Shown here: positions 50,580 to 62,925 of the stretch, one piece after another | Layout: every line of letters starts with the position of its first letter | How positions within the stretch are numbered: position 1 is the stretch's first letter | From: Arsenophonus sp052174455 | Lineage (GTDB): Bacteria; Pseudomonadota; Gammaproteobacteria; Enterobacterales; Enterobacteriaceae | DNA length: 64,000 nucleotides | Direction of reading: 5' to 3' | Assembly (NCBI GenBank): GCA_052174455.1 | Contig: JBQMRP010000004.1 | Span: 62,001-126,000, forward strand | The notes under the pieces: generated by a model | What the model was told of the DNA's origin: nothing | Databases searched by the model: none | The model's input: the letters and a program-made list of their open reading frames with translations, nothing else | Translations under genes and position numbers: made by a program

Positions 50580-51605
50580 AAGGTATTGGTAGAAATTCTT
50601 TATACTGTATGAAGAATTTTCGTTAAAGAGATTGCTTTGAAAAAGCAAAGAATCATATAGATTATGAGACTCTTTTCTCACTCCATATGAATATAAAGCT
50701 GCATCTCATTAGTTGATTCGGTTATAATCTGTTGATGATGTTAATTTATAAATTTAAGAAACTCGCTTTACTTTATCTTGCCAATATTTTCACAGTGAAC
50801 ATATCATTCACTAATGGGGGAACTAACGCATTAAGGTTGCAGCGATATCGTTATAAATCCTTAATTATAGAAAACATTTAATAATCGTACTAGGGAAACT
50901 CTCTAGAGGGATTGAATCAGAATGATAAATGGTTTAGTTATTTGCGATGTATTCTGAATAATTTAACTTTACGGGAGTTCAGAGAAACAAGAAGGAATTG
51001 ATTTGGAAAACAGGCTTTAGGTTACATAACTGCTTCTTGCTTAACCAAAGATAGCTAACTTAAATGTACTAAATGCATTTTAAAATCGACAAAACATTTT
51101 TCCTTAATCCTTTAAATAGAAACGTTATATTGCACATAGGAAAGCTAGAAAACACAGGAGATGAGAGTAAAAAGGAAAGAACAAATTATGATCTTTAATC
51201 GCTCGAAATTAACAGAGTTACGCGAGCAATAAGATTCTTGAAGAATTTAATTTACAGTGTGTTAGCTATTTTCTTAACCTTATCATTAATAAAGAATTCA
51301 TACTTTGTTCAGATGCAGTTAAATATTACGAAACCTTTACTAGTAACTCATAAAATGAGGCATCATCACCTAATAAGACTAAGTAACTATAAAATTAGTT
51401 GCTAAAGAATTTCATATTTAAAATATGAACAATTATATTAGCCGATCAAAAGATGACTGAATAGGTTCCCATGGTGTAGAGTTCGTTTTATTTACCGAAT
51501 TATCTGGCCTGGAAAAGATTAATTGAACCCACAACAATTGAAATACAGATATGGTTGTAAATTGTTTTGCGAGCAAAACAACAACTTTTCCAACATAGGC
51601 ATTAA
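50580..51605 (+). mobile_element. Dead IS1595-family element
   Basis: Parallels the 40.8-kb copy along its length (shared strings include AACTTTACG, GTTGCAGCG, ATATTTAAAATAT and GAAATACAGATATGG). It starts with the terminus AAATTCTTTATACTGTATG near 50593. It occupies the place of dacA upstream of ybeD. All frames are broken. Confidence 0.65.
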
Positions 51606-53110
51606 TAAACAGATTTTTAATATGTTAATCATGCTAATGATGATAACAATCGTTTATCAGTAACTCATCTAAAACAGCTAGAAAATTGCTAGTATAAACC
51701 TTTAATGATACTCCAGGTATCAATATATCAGGAGATAATATTGACACTTATATAGAAAAGTCAAAAATGAATAATCGTCAATATAAAAGATATAAAAAAA
51801 TACCGCTCATCTTACCATCAACAGATGGTGGTTGATATCTCATCATATTAGATTTATCAAGCAATTATGCAGTACAACACTACTCAATATCAGACAGATT
51901 TATATCGTATCTTTACTTTATCCCGTCTCTCTCACTCTATTTTTTTGGAAACTACGAAATAAAATATAAAAATATTGCTACAGAGCTCCATTTAAGGAGA
52001 TATGTCTAAATAGACGGTAAAATCATTAATTATCACTGCTGATTACATCAGAATCACAATTAAAGTGTAGATAAAGTAGGAGTTATTTTTCTATTAACTC
52101 AACATTATAAAGTCCCTAACAATATAGTTAAACGCCATATTTCCCGGTCTAGTTTCTGAAGATGTTCTTAAATCAAACTGAATTTTTCTAAATAATTGAT
52201 AGAAATACATCACTTTCTCTTAAAGTGATGCTACTCTTCCCAGTTTTTTCTCGTTTTTAAACATTCCGTTGGCTATTGATTACCTAACAAGTTGAATTCT
52301 GATTATTTGTTCCGTGAATTTTGAATGCTATCACGAATGCTATCACACTTTGCTCACATAACATCTTACAGCCATTATTTAACTTATGCTAATTATTTCC
52401 CCTAACCAGGAATAATTTCACTACGTGAGAAAGAGAATTTATCTGATAGATTGAGAAGTACCAAGAGCAATATTTTATCATATTGAGTGGATCACCATTA
52501 TAGATAAATCAAATCATTTGCGTTATTTTCGTAAGCCACAGCAAAGGAACATAGTTACCAAGATTTTTACACGCAACACTTCGAGTATAACAACATTAAG
52601 ATCTATGGCAGTTAACTGCATGCAAATCCTGAGTTAATGTTTTATCATTAATTTTATGCTGATTAGATATTGTATTTTTAGTAAAATTTATCGTTTCCAA
52701 CAAACTTAAGTTTTCTTGAATTTAAATTTAAATAAAATTTTGATCAAAATCAGCAATACAAGGTTTTCAGATGAAGAATAAAGAGCTAAAATTGTAATAT
52801 AGATTGTCTAATAGTATCAAAAAATGACTAAACATCGATTTACAGCAAAATTATTAATTTACTCAAATTGATAGTAGTTTTTTAGAATAAAATCAGCAGA
52901 AAAACAAACCAAAAACATTAAAAAAATTAAAAAACGTGTTAAGCTGCTTGATAGCTAGAAACAATGATCGTTCTTTAAATAGAATAAAAACTCTCTTTTT
53001 CTAAAAAAGATTGGGATCTGTTTACTGGATCTATTATAAGAGAAAATTTCATTGTATTGTGTATTATTTGATCTAATCATTAATTTTAATAACATTAACT
53101 CATAATTTAA
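51605..53110. other. Unidentified decayed DNA, contains a repeat shared with 60.9 kb
   Basis: No gene could be named in about 1.5 kb. A direct duplication ATCACGAATGCT / ATCACA near 52328 and a segment at 52540-52720 resembling 60860-61040 are the only structures I see. Expected dacA/rlpA remnants were not found. Confidence 0.35.
52540..52720 (+). repeat. Unidentified repeat shared with 60860-61040
   Basis: Both stretches contain AGTTAACTGCAT / GATTAACTGCAT, GAGTTAATGTTTTA / GAGTATTTTACTG and TTATGCTGATTAGATATTGT / TTACGCTGATTAGGTGTTGT in the same order and spacing. It was probably a mobile or phage gene, family unknown. Confidence 0.45.
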
Positions 53111-53850
53111 GTTTAAAGTATTTTTTTATATTTTATGCATTCTTTTAATAACAATTCTGTTGCCTGTTTTAGCAAGCTACTGATCGTCGATAAAATAACC
53201 TGTCATTATGCAAAATGCATTTGTACGGAGATTTGATATGCAGGAATCTTTTTATCAGAACAGCGAATCCCCGTTTTTTGCTGCTTGTTTTATCTCAAGC
53301 AGATTATATATTTTAGTAAAAATATACCTAGTTTACAGTTTAGATAAGAAACCAAGTAACGTAACATCTTAAAAATGCTTTTGCCAAAATCTACCTATAT
53401 ATCGCCAGATCATCTTTTCTTGCGTCAGGTTTTTTTTGATTCTACTTAAATCCAATGCCTCTTATAGTAATGATGAATAAAACCACTCAGTAATGCCGCA
53501 GTTTGATGCGAATACCAGGCGTTTAAGATAGAGTTCGAGGTATTTCACGCTTATTTGCTTCGCCTTTTTTATTTTTTTAGTGAATGAACTTTTCAGTAAG
53601 TCTCTATTATCTCTTCATACTAACGCTGATACCACTTCCTCTACCGCATATATAAGAGTAGGAAAAGCTGAGATTATCAAACTCATAGTTATGACATAGC
53701 AGCCAAATGATAGTATTTGCTAGATTTCTCTTAAACTGCTCTTTTTAAAGAACAAAATACGCTACACAAAATATTTAATATCTAGACCGCAACCAGGATG
53801 AATATGGAGACATTGAAGGTAGTACACACTACGCTACTTGCAACAGACTC
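53110..53850 (-). repeat. Unidentified dispersed repeat, copy 3
   Basis: Aligns with 13700-14470 on the same strand: shared ACAATTCTGTTGCCTGTTTT / ATAATTCCATTACCTGTTTT, GTAACGTAACATCTTAAAA / GTAACGTAGCATCTTAAAA and the AATATCTAGACC boundary. Minus-strand pieces include AWYSHQTAALLSGFIHHYYK near 53540-53460. Confidence 0.5.
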
Positions 53851-53914
53851 ATGATCTGAATATTGTTTTATACTCTGTGATATATTAATTTTTAACTTTT
53901 TTAATAAAATGTTG

Positions 53915-54930
53915 TTGTTCTGCTCGAAGAGCGAGGTATGTAGACAAACATCTGTATTTCAATTGTTGTGCTTTTAAATAATTTTATCCAAGCCATATAA
54001 TTCAGAAATAAACGACCCTATGCCAGTGAATCTACTCTCGATTCTTAATTGGCTGATATAATTTCATATTTTGAATCCGGAATTCCTTATCAATAACTCT
54101 CTAATTACCCAACTTTATTAGACGATCATGACTAATTTCATTCTCGCTAGAAAATTTCAATATGTAGCTTCAATTCAAGAAAAGAATGAACTTTTATCAG
54201 AAATTAACTTAAAAAAACAGCTAATTACCTCTGCATTAAACTCTTCAATAACTTCATTGCTTATATGATTCTATCAATCTTGAATGATTAAACCGCAATT
54301 TATTATTTCCTTTTATTTCCTCTTTTCCCAAGTTTTCTATCTTTCCTATGTGGAATATAATACTTCCATTCAAAAGATTCAGGAAAAATGTTTCGTCAAT
54401 TTTAATAAATAGCACTTAGTATATTTAAATTGGCTGTCGCTGCTGAAACAAGGAGTAGTCATTCCCATCTAAACGCTGTTTTTAAATTAATGTTTGTTTT
54501 TATAACTTCTGTAAATTTACGCTATTCAACTGTATCGCACATAAGTAAATTATTTATTTTTGCAACGTACTTTTACCAGAGAACTTTCAGTAAAGTTGTT
54601 AACTATTTTACTAAAATTGGAGATTTTGCAACGATATCGTTTCAAGTTATTAATGTGCACAGCAGAAACATGTTTACTATTATAATAATTTTGAGGATAA
54701 AGTGGAATGAGTTACTTTAATGCATTAATCAATATCATCCAACAGATTCTCACTGAGCCAAAGTAATGAAATTCAGCCTATGTTAATAGGGAATAATGAA
54801 ATAGTCTCTTTAATCTGTATGATTATTTACTTTTTTATGGTAAACTTTATAGGAAATACTCTTCATACAGCAGAACGAATTGTTACCAACCATCTTTACC
54901 AAGATGGGCTTATTTAACTACTTTAGTCAG
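53915..54930 (-). mobile_element. Dead IS1595-family element
   Basis: Same-strand match to the 5.5-, 58.3- and 62.9-kb copies (shared GAATGAACTTTTATCA, CTCTGCATTAAACTCTTCAA, CACTTAGTATATTTAAATTGG, TTATTAATGTGCAC). A plus-strand open frame at 54430-54720 is incidental. The end near 54860 (AAATACTCTTCATACAGCAG) is the family terminus. Confidence 0.65.
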
Positions 54931-57900
54931 CAGTAGTTCGTCTTTAGCCATGCTCAAAGCGTCAAACACCTTAATGAAAATGGGGTGCACAAACCGGCAC
55001 TGTAAAATTTAAGCATTACGGAAAACTGAATACTCTTAAATGACGCTGAGCAACCCTTTACCGTTATTGTCATATGCATAAATCTTAATGGTAGCGTTAA
55101 CGTAACAACAGATTATGTGCAAAATCTTACCCCCATCAAGGGGAAGTATTTCAATCAATGACTAACTGACTAGATTTATTATTACTGACGACCAATATAC
55201 AAGCTTGCAACATAACTGTTGTATTCTTTGTTGTCGCCATAATGTAAGAAAAAACGATTTAGAGTATTTGAGATGTTATCATAGATTTTTTTTATATCTT
55301 TGACATCCTATTTTTACCAATCAGGTGTTTGATACCGAACTTGATTTCCTTAATCAAGTCAGTCCAAACTTTTTGGAATAAAAAAAGTAATACAGTATTA
55401 AATTCATTTTAACCATCAAACTAAGAAGATTGAAATAAATTAGAGAAAGTTCAGACGTATATTTTTTAATTTTATTTTTATAAAGTTACCTTTTAATTAA
55501 CTTAATATATCCAAAGAGTGACGCTTCGGTCATCTTATCAAAATCGTTTAAAAGGGGTTAATAATGATAGTAAAACGAGGATGAATTCGATTCCCTGTAC
55601 GATAGCAAGTTTATCATCTATTATCGAGTGTGAAAAATCATTTGATAGTCTTTAAAATGGTATAAGGATAAAATATTTGCTATAAATTGCTTAAGCTAAT
55701 ATCATACTCTTTTAATCTGTCATAAAATGGCATGAACATGGTTAGTTCTTCTTTAGAAAAGAATCCTACTATATTGAATATCATGTATTTCCTAAATAAC
55801 TATTCTAAATTTTTACTTATCCTTATAAATAAAATAAAAATTATAAATTTTAACAACATAATATCGTTATATTTTCTTGCAATTTATTGCTTTCAGTTAG
55901 TTGTTAGTAGCCATAGAACGTCAAGTATGGCAGTATTAGAAGTAGCCTTTAATAAAATTATCTAAACACTATCTGATAGTTTAATACATTTAAATAATTA
56001 AAAAGATTATTAATCAGCAGAAATTAAAATTTCTTTTTTATTTCTGAGGAAATATATCTAGATTTTTCCTGTTCCCACGGTTTAATATGCTTTCGATCTT
56101 TTAATCTCTTATATCACACCATATTCTTCACAATATTTTACTTCAGGTATTGAACCTGAACCAGGATAGAGTCCTAATTGTTACTATTAAATAGTTTTAA
56201 TTCATTTTATTACTCTAAGTTTAATATTCAAATACCTGTATTTAATATACTTCAATATGTAGTCTCTTATCCAACAGAAAACCTGTACATAGTAATACCC
56301 TGACGAGATACTATTTTCAGATTTTGTAAAGAAAATAACAATAACTGAGTTTGCTACGACGATAAACGTTTTTATATTCAGTATCCACTCTATACTAAGG
56401 TCAAAGCAGTGGTAGAGATCGCCAAACTAATTAATCAAAACAGGCTCTTAAAGAACAAAAAAGGGTACAACGGTGCTGTTTAGTATCTACTAGACTTAAG
56501 TACGTATTTAAACTACTGATTTTCCAGAACTTACTGCCAGACCCGAGCTTACTGATTCCTGACTAACGTTAATAACGGTAACTCATTTACTAACAATGAA
56601 TTTCTCTTTATTTTCTTAGTATAACGCAATGTGAACGCTATAGCTTCTAGCAAATAACTTAGCGGATGTAGGTTTGTTACTGATGCTAAATAACCTCTAA
56701 AGGCTGGAACACCAACATGAACGACTCTTCCACCAATAGTTTTTGCTACTTAAATGAATAAACTGGCCACCGAACAAATCTGTCACCATTACCATGGTGT
56801 ATGGTGCTAGTTAGAATCGGTAAAAATAGTAATTTACTACTAGAAGTTCACAGAAATAGGCCAACTACCGGCGCCCCAGTCCGCTTATTTACTGCAGATA
56901 TAGGTAAGAATGTGATTAACAATCGTTTTATTTTTACATAGTAGATAATGTTATCAGTGATACTGAGTGGTATGGATATCAATTCAGGATTTAGCAGATA
57001 GTAGAAAATCTGATATAGCAGGCTTATCAAATTTTGATCCAGATAATGCTACTGAGACCATCATTCTTTAATGATAGTCAAAATAATTTGTACAGCAAAC
57101 AACAGGATCATAAGGAGTATGATTGTGCTGGATTATGGAACCTACTTTACCTCAGGAGTAGCTAATTGTCGCCATTGATTTAGGATGATGGTGCAGATGA
57201 GTGCCTGCGCTATTATCAGATATTTACCAAGGAGTGAACAATAACAGTTCGCCGGTTAGTAACTCTCTTAACCCTGTACAGGAAGAGTCTTAAGAAGACT
57301 TAACACCGATAACCCCTTAATGCACTAACTATTTAACTTAAAAATGATTTTATCATATCTACCGTGAGAGCGCGCAATGCATGAACTAATTCCATATAAA
57401 TATTACCGGATATAGGTCTTGTATGCCGCGTAATAGTTTCTGGCTACGTTGGGTATGTTTTAAAAATGAGCTAAAACACCCAAAAAAGCCTAGAAAATAA
57501 CAGGATCCTGACAAAAGCAATCCTCGACTACCATGAATAAAGAAGATAGCTAATTTATTAATATTAGTTTTAATAAATTAAAACCAGGATTTGCATACCG
57601 ATAAGGCATATTGAGATTTATAATTTACAGTCTATCATCTGGCATCAGAAACACGCTGACCTTCTATTGTACCTAATGGGTTATGGCAAGTGAGGATCAG
57701 GAAGAGGGCTGTGCGGCGTATAACCATGCTAACAAAATCCACTCTCGCGCCAATTTATACCGCAACATATCATCCTGTGCCAGTTGGATGATATTACCCA
57801 TACTTGCGGCGATGGTCAGAGAGTTTATAACCGACAACTCGGGTGCGGTATTTATCGTCATTCCGCAGGATAATAGTGGTAGTAAAGTCAACACTAGTAA

Positions 57901-58280
57901 CCTAATGTTATTAAGCCAGTGCAAAATAGGCCGTAATTACTAAATACCCATCTCGGTGTCATACGGGTAGGTTGTTACCGTTGAGAAAGATCAGATAGAA
58001 AAGCGTTTGTAATACATTGGCTAGATCGATTAACGTTTTGCCATCACTGCCAGTAATCTCGATGCATCACCCTGCGTATCAGAGGTGATAAAAATGCACT
58101 GCTGACCAAACGTTAGTAATCCTGATTACGATTTTTTTCTAAATACTCGGCGTAGTATAGATCTACTTAAATTATTACGATGGATGAGATAACGCCACAA
58201 GACATTCTGGCCATAACTATGGCCGAGCGACAAATCCTGATTTTATAATCCTATGCTGATAAATATTGTTGACTTACTTG
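54930..58280. other. Large unidentified decayed region, partly less AT-rich
   Basis: About 3.3 kb with no recognisable gene. Around 56300-58250 the base composition is visibly less AT-rich than the rest of the debris, with overlapping short frames at 57683-57943 (plus) and 57697-57924 (minus; has a hydrophobic N-terminal segment LLVLTLLPLLSC). This hints at phage, plasmid or ICE DNA acquired later than the backbone decay. Neither frame carries a motif I recognise. Confidence 0.4.
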
Positions 58281-59270
58281 TAGAATAACATGGTAATTTA
58301 GATTTATATTTTAATTATTATGGTTTTAAACAATTTTCTCCAGGTTAGAGAATTCAATAGGGAAAATAACTTCTACCATAGAATTTAATCAGCTATCTTT
58401 TTAATCGGCTAAAATAGATATTCATATTTTAAACGTGAAACTCCTTCCAAATAAATTTCTAATTACCTAATCTTATTGGATGATACTAAATAATTTCATG
58501 CTCACTAGAAAATATTTTGTACTATTTAACTCCACCCAAGCAAATAATGGAGTCTTATCTATGATTGACTCAAGAAAACAACTCATACTCTATATTAAAC
58601 TATTAAAGAATCTAATAGCTCACATGACCATATCGATCTCGGACGAATTAATACTACGATTCGTTTTTATTTTATCTCCTCCTCTCCTACGTTTTCTGCT
58701 TTTATATATGTCATATATAACAATTCTCTTTAAAGGATTAAAGGGAAATATTTAATTAACTTCAACAATACTACTTAGTGCATTTAAGTTGGTTGTCGTT
58801 ATTGAAATAAAAAGCAGCGATCCATATAAACATTGTCTTCAAATCAATACCTATTTATTTCGCTGATTCTTTTAAAATCAAAATATTCAACATAGATAGC
58901 AGATAACTAAAGCATTTATCCTTGTGATGTAATTTCGCCAGAAGATTTCCAATCAAATTGTTAAATCTTTCCTGTGATCGAGGATTTTATAACAATATAG
59001 TTAAATCCTAATGAATTTCCCTAATGGATAAGATATTCACTGTAACAATATGAGTAGGATAAAGTGGAGTTAGTTACTTAAATGCATAGATCGACATCAT
59101 CTGACAAATTATCATCGAGCTAACTAATAAGATGCAGTTTTATATTGACAGGGAGTTAAAAAATAGTTTATTTAAATTAAATGACTGCTTGCTTTTTATG
59201 TTAACCGTTTTTAGCAAAAATTCTTCATACAGTATAAGGGATCTCTACTAACTACCTTTGCCAACATAGG
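58280..59270 (-). mobile_element. Dead IS1595-family element
   Basis: Same-strand match to 5500-6510 and 53915-54930, e.g. CACTTAGTGCATTTAAGTTGG, GTAATTTCGCCAGAAGATTTC, GATAAATTATCATCGAG-like tracts and the terminus AAATTCTTCATACAGTA near 59217. A plus-strand 91-codon open frame at 58480-58755 lies antisense to the transposase and is incidental. Confidence 0.65.
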
Positions 59271-61601
59271 TACAGTTAAACAGCACTCCGCGCAGCGTGA
59301 ACTAAACCACTACTGTACGACATACCTAATGTAATCAATTACCAAGTGAATGGAGTTATTAAAAACGCCATCTGATTTAAATACACTGAACAAGTTGGTA
59401 CAGACCATTAGCAATAACCCTAGGTATTCTAAAATATCATGCAACTTTTAAGTTAAAAACTAGCAAAAATGAAATAGATTTAATGGATAATCCCAGATAA
59501 AAATAAATTTATGAAAACCTTAATTTATTAGAACTCATAGATTGTGCTAAAAAAGCATTAGATAAATACACGCGTGGAACCGTCAATGATAGCAATTACA
59601 TTTGGACATAATTTAACCACCTCATGTATCAAAATAGCACTGTAATTTATCAAAAGAATGACGTATTTATTGCTCATCTTGGTGCAGACATCTAAATGAC
59701 TGAATGGATAATAGTATGAATAAAGTCTCGCTCTATGGGATTATGTAAAAAACCGTATATTTGATGTCCTACTAAGTGATAAACAGATAACTGAGAGTTT
59801 TGTATAGATTTTATACTTCAGAAAGCTGTATCAGCATTACCTCTGCTCATAGTAATAGTGACAATTACATTGTCAGTAAAATACTCAAATTTAAAATATA
59901 GAAAACAATCAATTAATTACGATTTCAAACTAATAAAATAGAACTTATTAATGTAAGTCGATATATTCCTGATTAGCTTTTTTCTAATGCAATTTAGTAT
60001 TTTTTTTGATAAAAAAGATAGAGACTATTTTAAGTCAGTTTATCTTTGATGGAGATGTAATGGTAATGCTAAAATCAGCATTATACGAGGTATTATCTAA
60101 GATATATCATCTTTTGTATATAGCAGGATTTAACGTGGTAGAAATCGAATTTCATTCTCGGAAGAATGAGAATCAGTAATAGGGAATGGTTTTTGATGAC
60201 GATAAAGTTATTAATATATTATAACTCTAATAAATTACAGGAGTAGGTAAGTTAGTAGCCTCGTCGGCTACTTGTAAAAGAAACAAAAATTATCGCTCAT
60301 TTTCAAGACACAGTAGATCTTAATATATCAACGTAACCCGAAAAATCCTCACTACTAGGTTGGAGGAGTATCGTATACTATTAAACAGGAAGGCCGTTAG
60401 TATTCCACTGTATATTAACTAGATTAAAACTCTATAGAAAGTAGAGTAAAAAATTAAAATCAAGCTTCCCTAATGATGTATTTAAACACAATATATCACA
60501 GATAGATTTATTTGGAAGCTCTTGTTATATACGATAAATCAAAATGCTATTTATATTATATCAGAAGTTAAATGGTAAGATGCATCATAGCTAACTGAAC
60601 CTATGTCGGAAATCACAATAAAACTCGCTTTTTAGAAGGAAGTTTGAATTAAATACTTTAGTCGTCTATAAGGTTGACCACTGCGCTAAAATTTTTTTAT
60701 GGCACTAGTTATTCTCTACCTTAAGCCTTGCATCCAAATTGCGAATAAATTTACCACATAAATCAGGGATTTTATCTAAAGATTAAGCTAACACTAACAG
60801 TGGATATATTTACTAATCAAAACAATCACCGTTTTAAATAAATCAACCTGTGATAGCTTTAACTCAGATAAAGAAAAGAACATTAACAGGAATTTCTATA
60901 CACAATATTTTTTGGTAACCGCATATATATCTATAGTGATTAACTGCATATTCTGGGTGAGTATTTTACTGTTAACTTTACGCTGATTAGGTGTTGTATT
61001 TTTAGCTAGATTTATGATTTTTAAAAAATCAAAATTTTTAACAATCAACTATTCTCTTTTTTTCCATTATATTTTTACCATTAAGTAAAAATCCTAAGCT
61101 ATATTTACAATAATTTATATTTTTAATTCCCTTACAAAAAATTTGTTATATTAATAAGGTTATTGCTCAACCAAGTAAATAGATTATTTTACTAGCCAAG
61201 ATAAAAGAAAATTAACAAAAAAATATTTCTCATCCTCTGTAAGTAATTTTTTTATACTTAAAAAAATAATAATGCTAATGTATAACTCTCACTTTCTTCT
61301 GCGAAGAGCTTAGTAAATCATAGGTTTATTATTGACCTCCATCCATACGATTAAATAACTTTAAATTTTTTGTAAAAAATTTCTGATCCACATTAGAATT
61401 TAACGTAAAAATTTCTTTTTTTATTAAAAAAATGTAAGTTAAATTTTAGTAAAAATTATAATTAACCACTAAATAAAACCTTTATATAAATAAATTATTA
61501 ACATTAATTTATTAGTTAACATTAATAATATTACTTGCTTTGTCAATTAGTTATTTTAACATATAACTACTTTTATCCAAGTTACTAACGAATAAAAACA
61601 C
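59270..61601. other. Unidentified decayed region before ygfZ
   Basis: About 2.3 kb. Plus-strand fragments such as LIDCAKKALDKYTRGTVNDS (59538-59597) and VLSKIYHLLYIAGFNVVEIE (60091-60150) look like once-coding DNA, but I cannot name them. 60860-61040 is the second copy of the repeat at 52.5 kb. From 61050 to 61600 it is almost pure AT with no structure beyond A/T runs; the ygfZ promoter must be in its last part. Confidence 0.4.
60860..61040 (+). repeat. Unidentified repeat shared with 52540-52720
   Basis: Partner of the 52.5-kb segment; includes TTTCTATACACAATATTTT, corresponding to TTTTTACACGCAACACTTC, and the TTACGCTGATTAGGTGTTGT tract. Coding origin likely (FYTQYF), function unknown. Confidence 0.45.
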
Positions 61602-62582
61602 ATGACAAACTTAAATAAATTTATACCAACAACTTTCGAAATAAACCATCAATTACCCTTAACATTAATGTTACTTAATGACTGGAGTTTTATTACAGTA
61701 ACAGGGGTTGACGCTGAAAAATATTTACAGGGTCAATTAACTGCAGATATTGTTGCATTAACTTCGAAACAACATATATTCACCGCCCATTGTGATGCTA
61801 AAGGAAAAATTTGGAGCACACTTCGTTTATTTCACTATAAAGAAGGCTTTGGTTATATTTTACGTACTAGTGTAGCAGTAAAACAATTAACTGAATTGAA
61901 AAAATATGCGGTTTTCTCGAAAATAACACTCAGCCAGCAATCAAATATTATGTTGTTAGGCCTTGCTGGTCAAGGAGCTCGCAATGCATTGAACAGCCGA
62001 TTTTCTCTTTTACCCGATCAGGAAAAACCTATTATTTATCTTGGACAAACGATTTTACTGCATTTTAGTTTACCGTTTGAACGTTTTTTAATTGTTACTG
62101 ATAGCGCAACTGCTACTGAACTGAGAAAATATTTCCCTCAATATGGTGATAGCCAACAATGGCTAGCTTTAGATATTGCTGCCGGCATTGCTAATATTGA
62201 TATTGAAAATAGTGAACAATTTATTCCTCAGGCTGTTAATCTACAAGCTTTATCAGAAAGTATCAGTTTTCAAAAAGGTTGCTATAGTGGGCAAGAAATA
62301 ATCGCTCGAGCAAAATATCGCGCTTCCAATAAACGTGCCATGTTTTGGTTAGCAGGGACAGCAAATACTCTACCAAAAACTGGAGAAGCTATCGAGTGGA
62401 AAATAGGTGATAACTGGCGACGTACCGGAACAGTATTAGCTACCGCTAGTTTAACAAAAGGTTTAATTAGTCTTCAAGTTGTCATGAATAATAATATGGA
62501 TAAAGAGAGTATTTTTCGTATAATTGGCGAAATTAATAGCAAGCTAACTATTCAACCTCTGCCTTATTTATTGACGGAATAA
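61602..62582 (+). CDS. ygfZ: Folate-binding Fe-S cluster assembly/repair protein YgfZ
   Basis: Tetrahydrofolate-dependent protein of the GcvT-like family that supports Fe-S enzymes; in E. coli ygfZ mutants have low activity of radical SAM enzymes such as MiaB. The 326 residues equal the E. coli length. The N-terminal LPLTLMLLNDWSFITVTGVD and YLQGQLTADIVAL, the HCDAKGKIWS segment, and the signature KGCYSGQEIIARAKYR with its essential cysteine are intact, as is NWRRTGTVLA near the C-terminus. No good ribosome-binding site is visible. It stands alone between debris; retention fits retention of the Fe-S enzyme LipA. Confidence 0.96.
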   Translation: MTNLNKFIPTTFEINHQLPLTLMLLNDWSFITVTGVDAEKYLQGQLTADIVALTSKQHIFTAHCDAKGKIWSTLRLFHYKEGFGYILRTSVAVKQLTELKKYAVFSKITLSQQSNIMLLGLAGQGARNALNSRFSLLPDQEKPIIYLGQTILLHFSLPFERFLIVTDSATATELRKYFPQYGDSQQWLALDIAAGIANIDIENSEQFIPQAVNLQALSESISFQKGCYSGQEIIARAKYRASNKRAMFWLAGTANTLPKTGEAIEWKIGDNWRRTGTVLATASLTKGLISLQVVMNNNMDKESIFRIIGEINSKLTIQPLPYLLTE

Positions 62583-62925
62583 GAATAACATATCTATTGA
62601 TTGGTAATAAACTTATTTAGATAAGTGCTTTTTATACAGTAAAATAGGGATTTTTAAAATATCCTCTCCTATTATAAACTTAATACCTAATTAAGCAATT
62701 TATTAGTAAAAACCACTATTGAACCCCTGTCATATTATTTAGCGTTAGGGTAAACAATCAGTCTTAGTCTATGCTGACTAACGACTGATTGGCTATGGTT
62801 TCAACCAGATTTGATTCTGTTATATATTTAGTTATATATAATTAAATCAGCATGGATTATCTTAATCCTATTTGATTTAATCTCGAACAGTAATTATAAG
62901 ACTATATTAGCAAATGTTATTACTT
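62583..62925. other. Gap after ygfZ with a long hairpin
   Basis: About 340 bp, AT-rich. Contains the 14-bp stem hairpin at 62756-62790 and nothing else recognisable. Confidence 0.5.
62756..62790. terminator. Strong hairpin, 14-bp stem with one bulge
   Basis: AATCAGTCTTAGTC pairs with GACTAACGACTGATT (one bulged C), loop TATGCT. It lies 174 bp after the ygfZ stop. No T-run follows on either strand, so a processed RNA hairpin or element end is as likely as a terminator. Confidence 0.4.

Noticed and set aside
56140..56180. TTGAACCTGAACC string resembling the 3' half of a minus-strand tRNA gene
   Set aside because: No acceptor or anticodon arm can be folded around it; no cloverleaf.
57683..57943. 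Plus-strand 86-codon frame as a gene
   Set aside because: Overlapped by an equally long minus-strand frame, with no recognised motif or ribosome-binding site; treated as debris.
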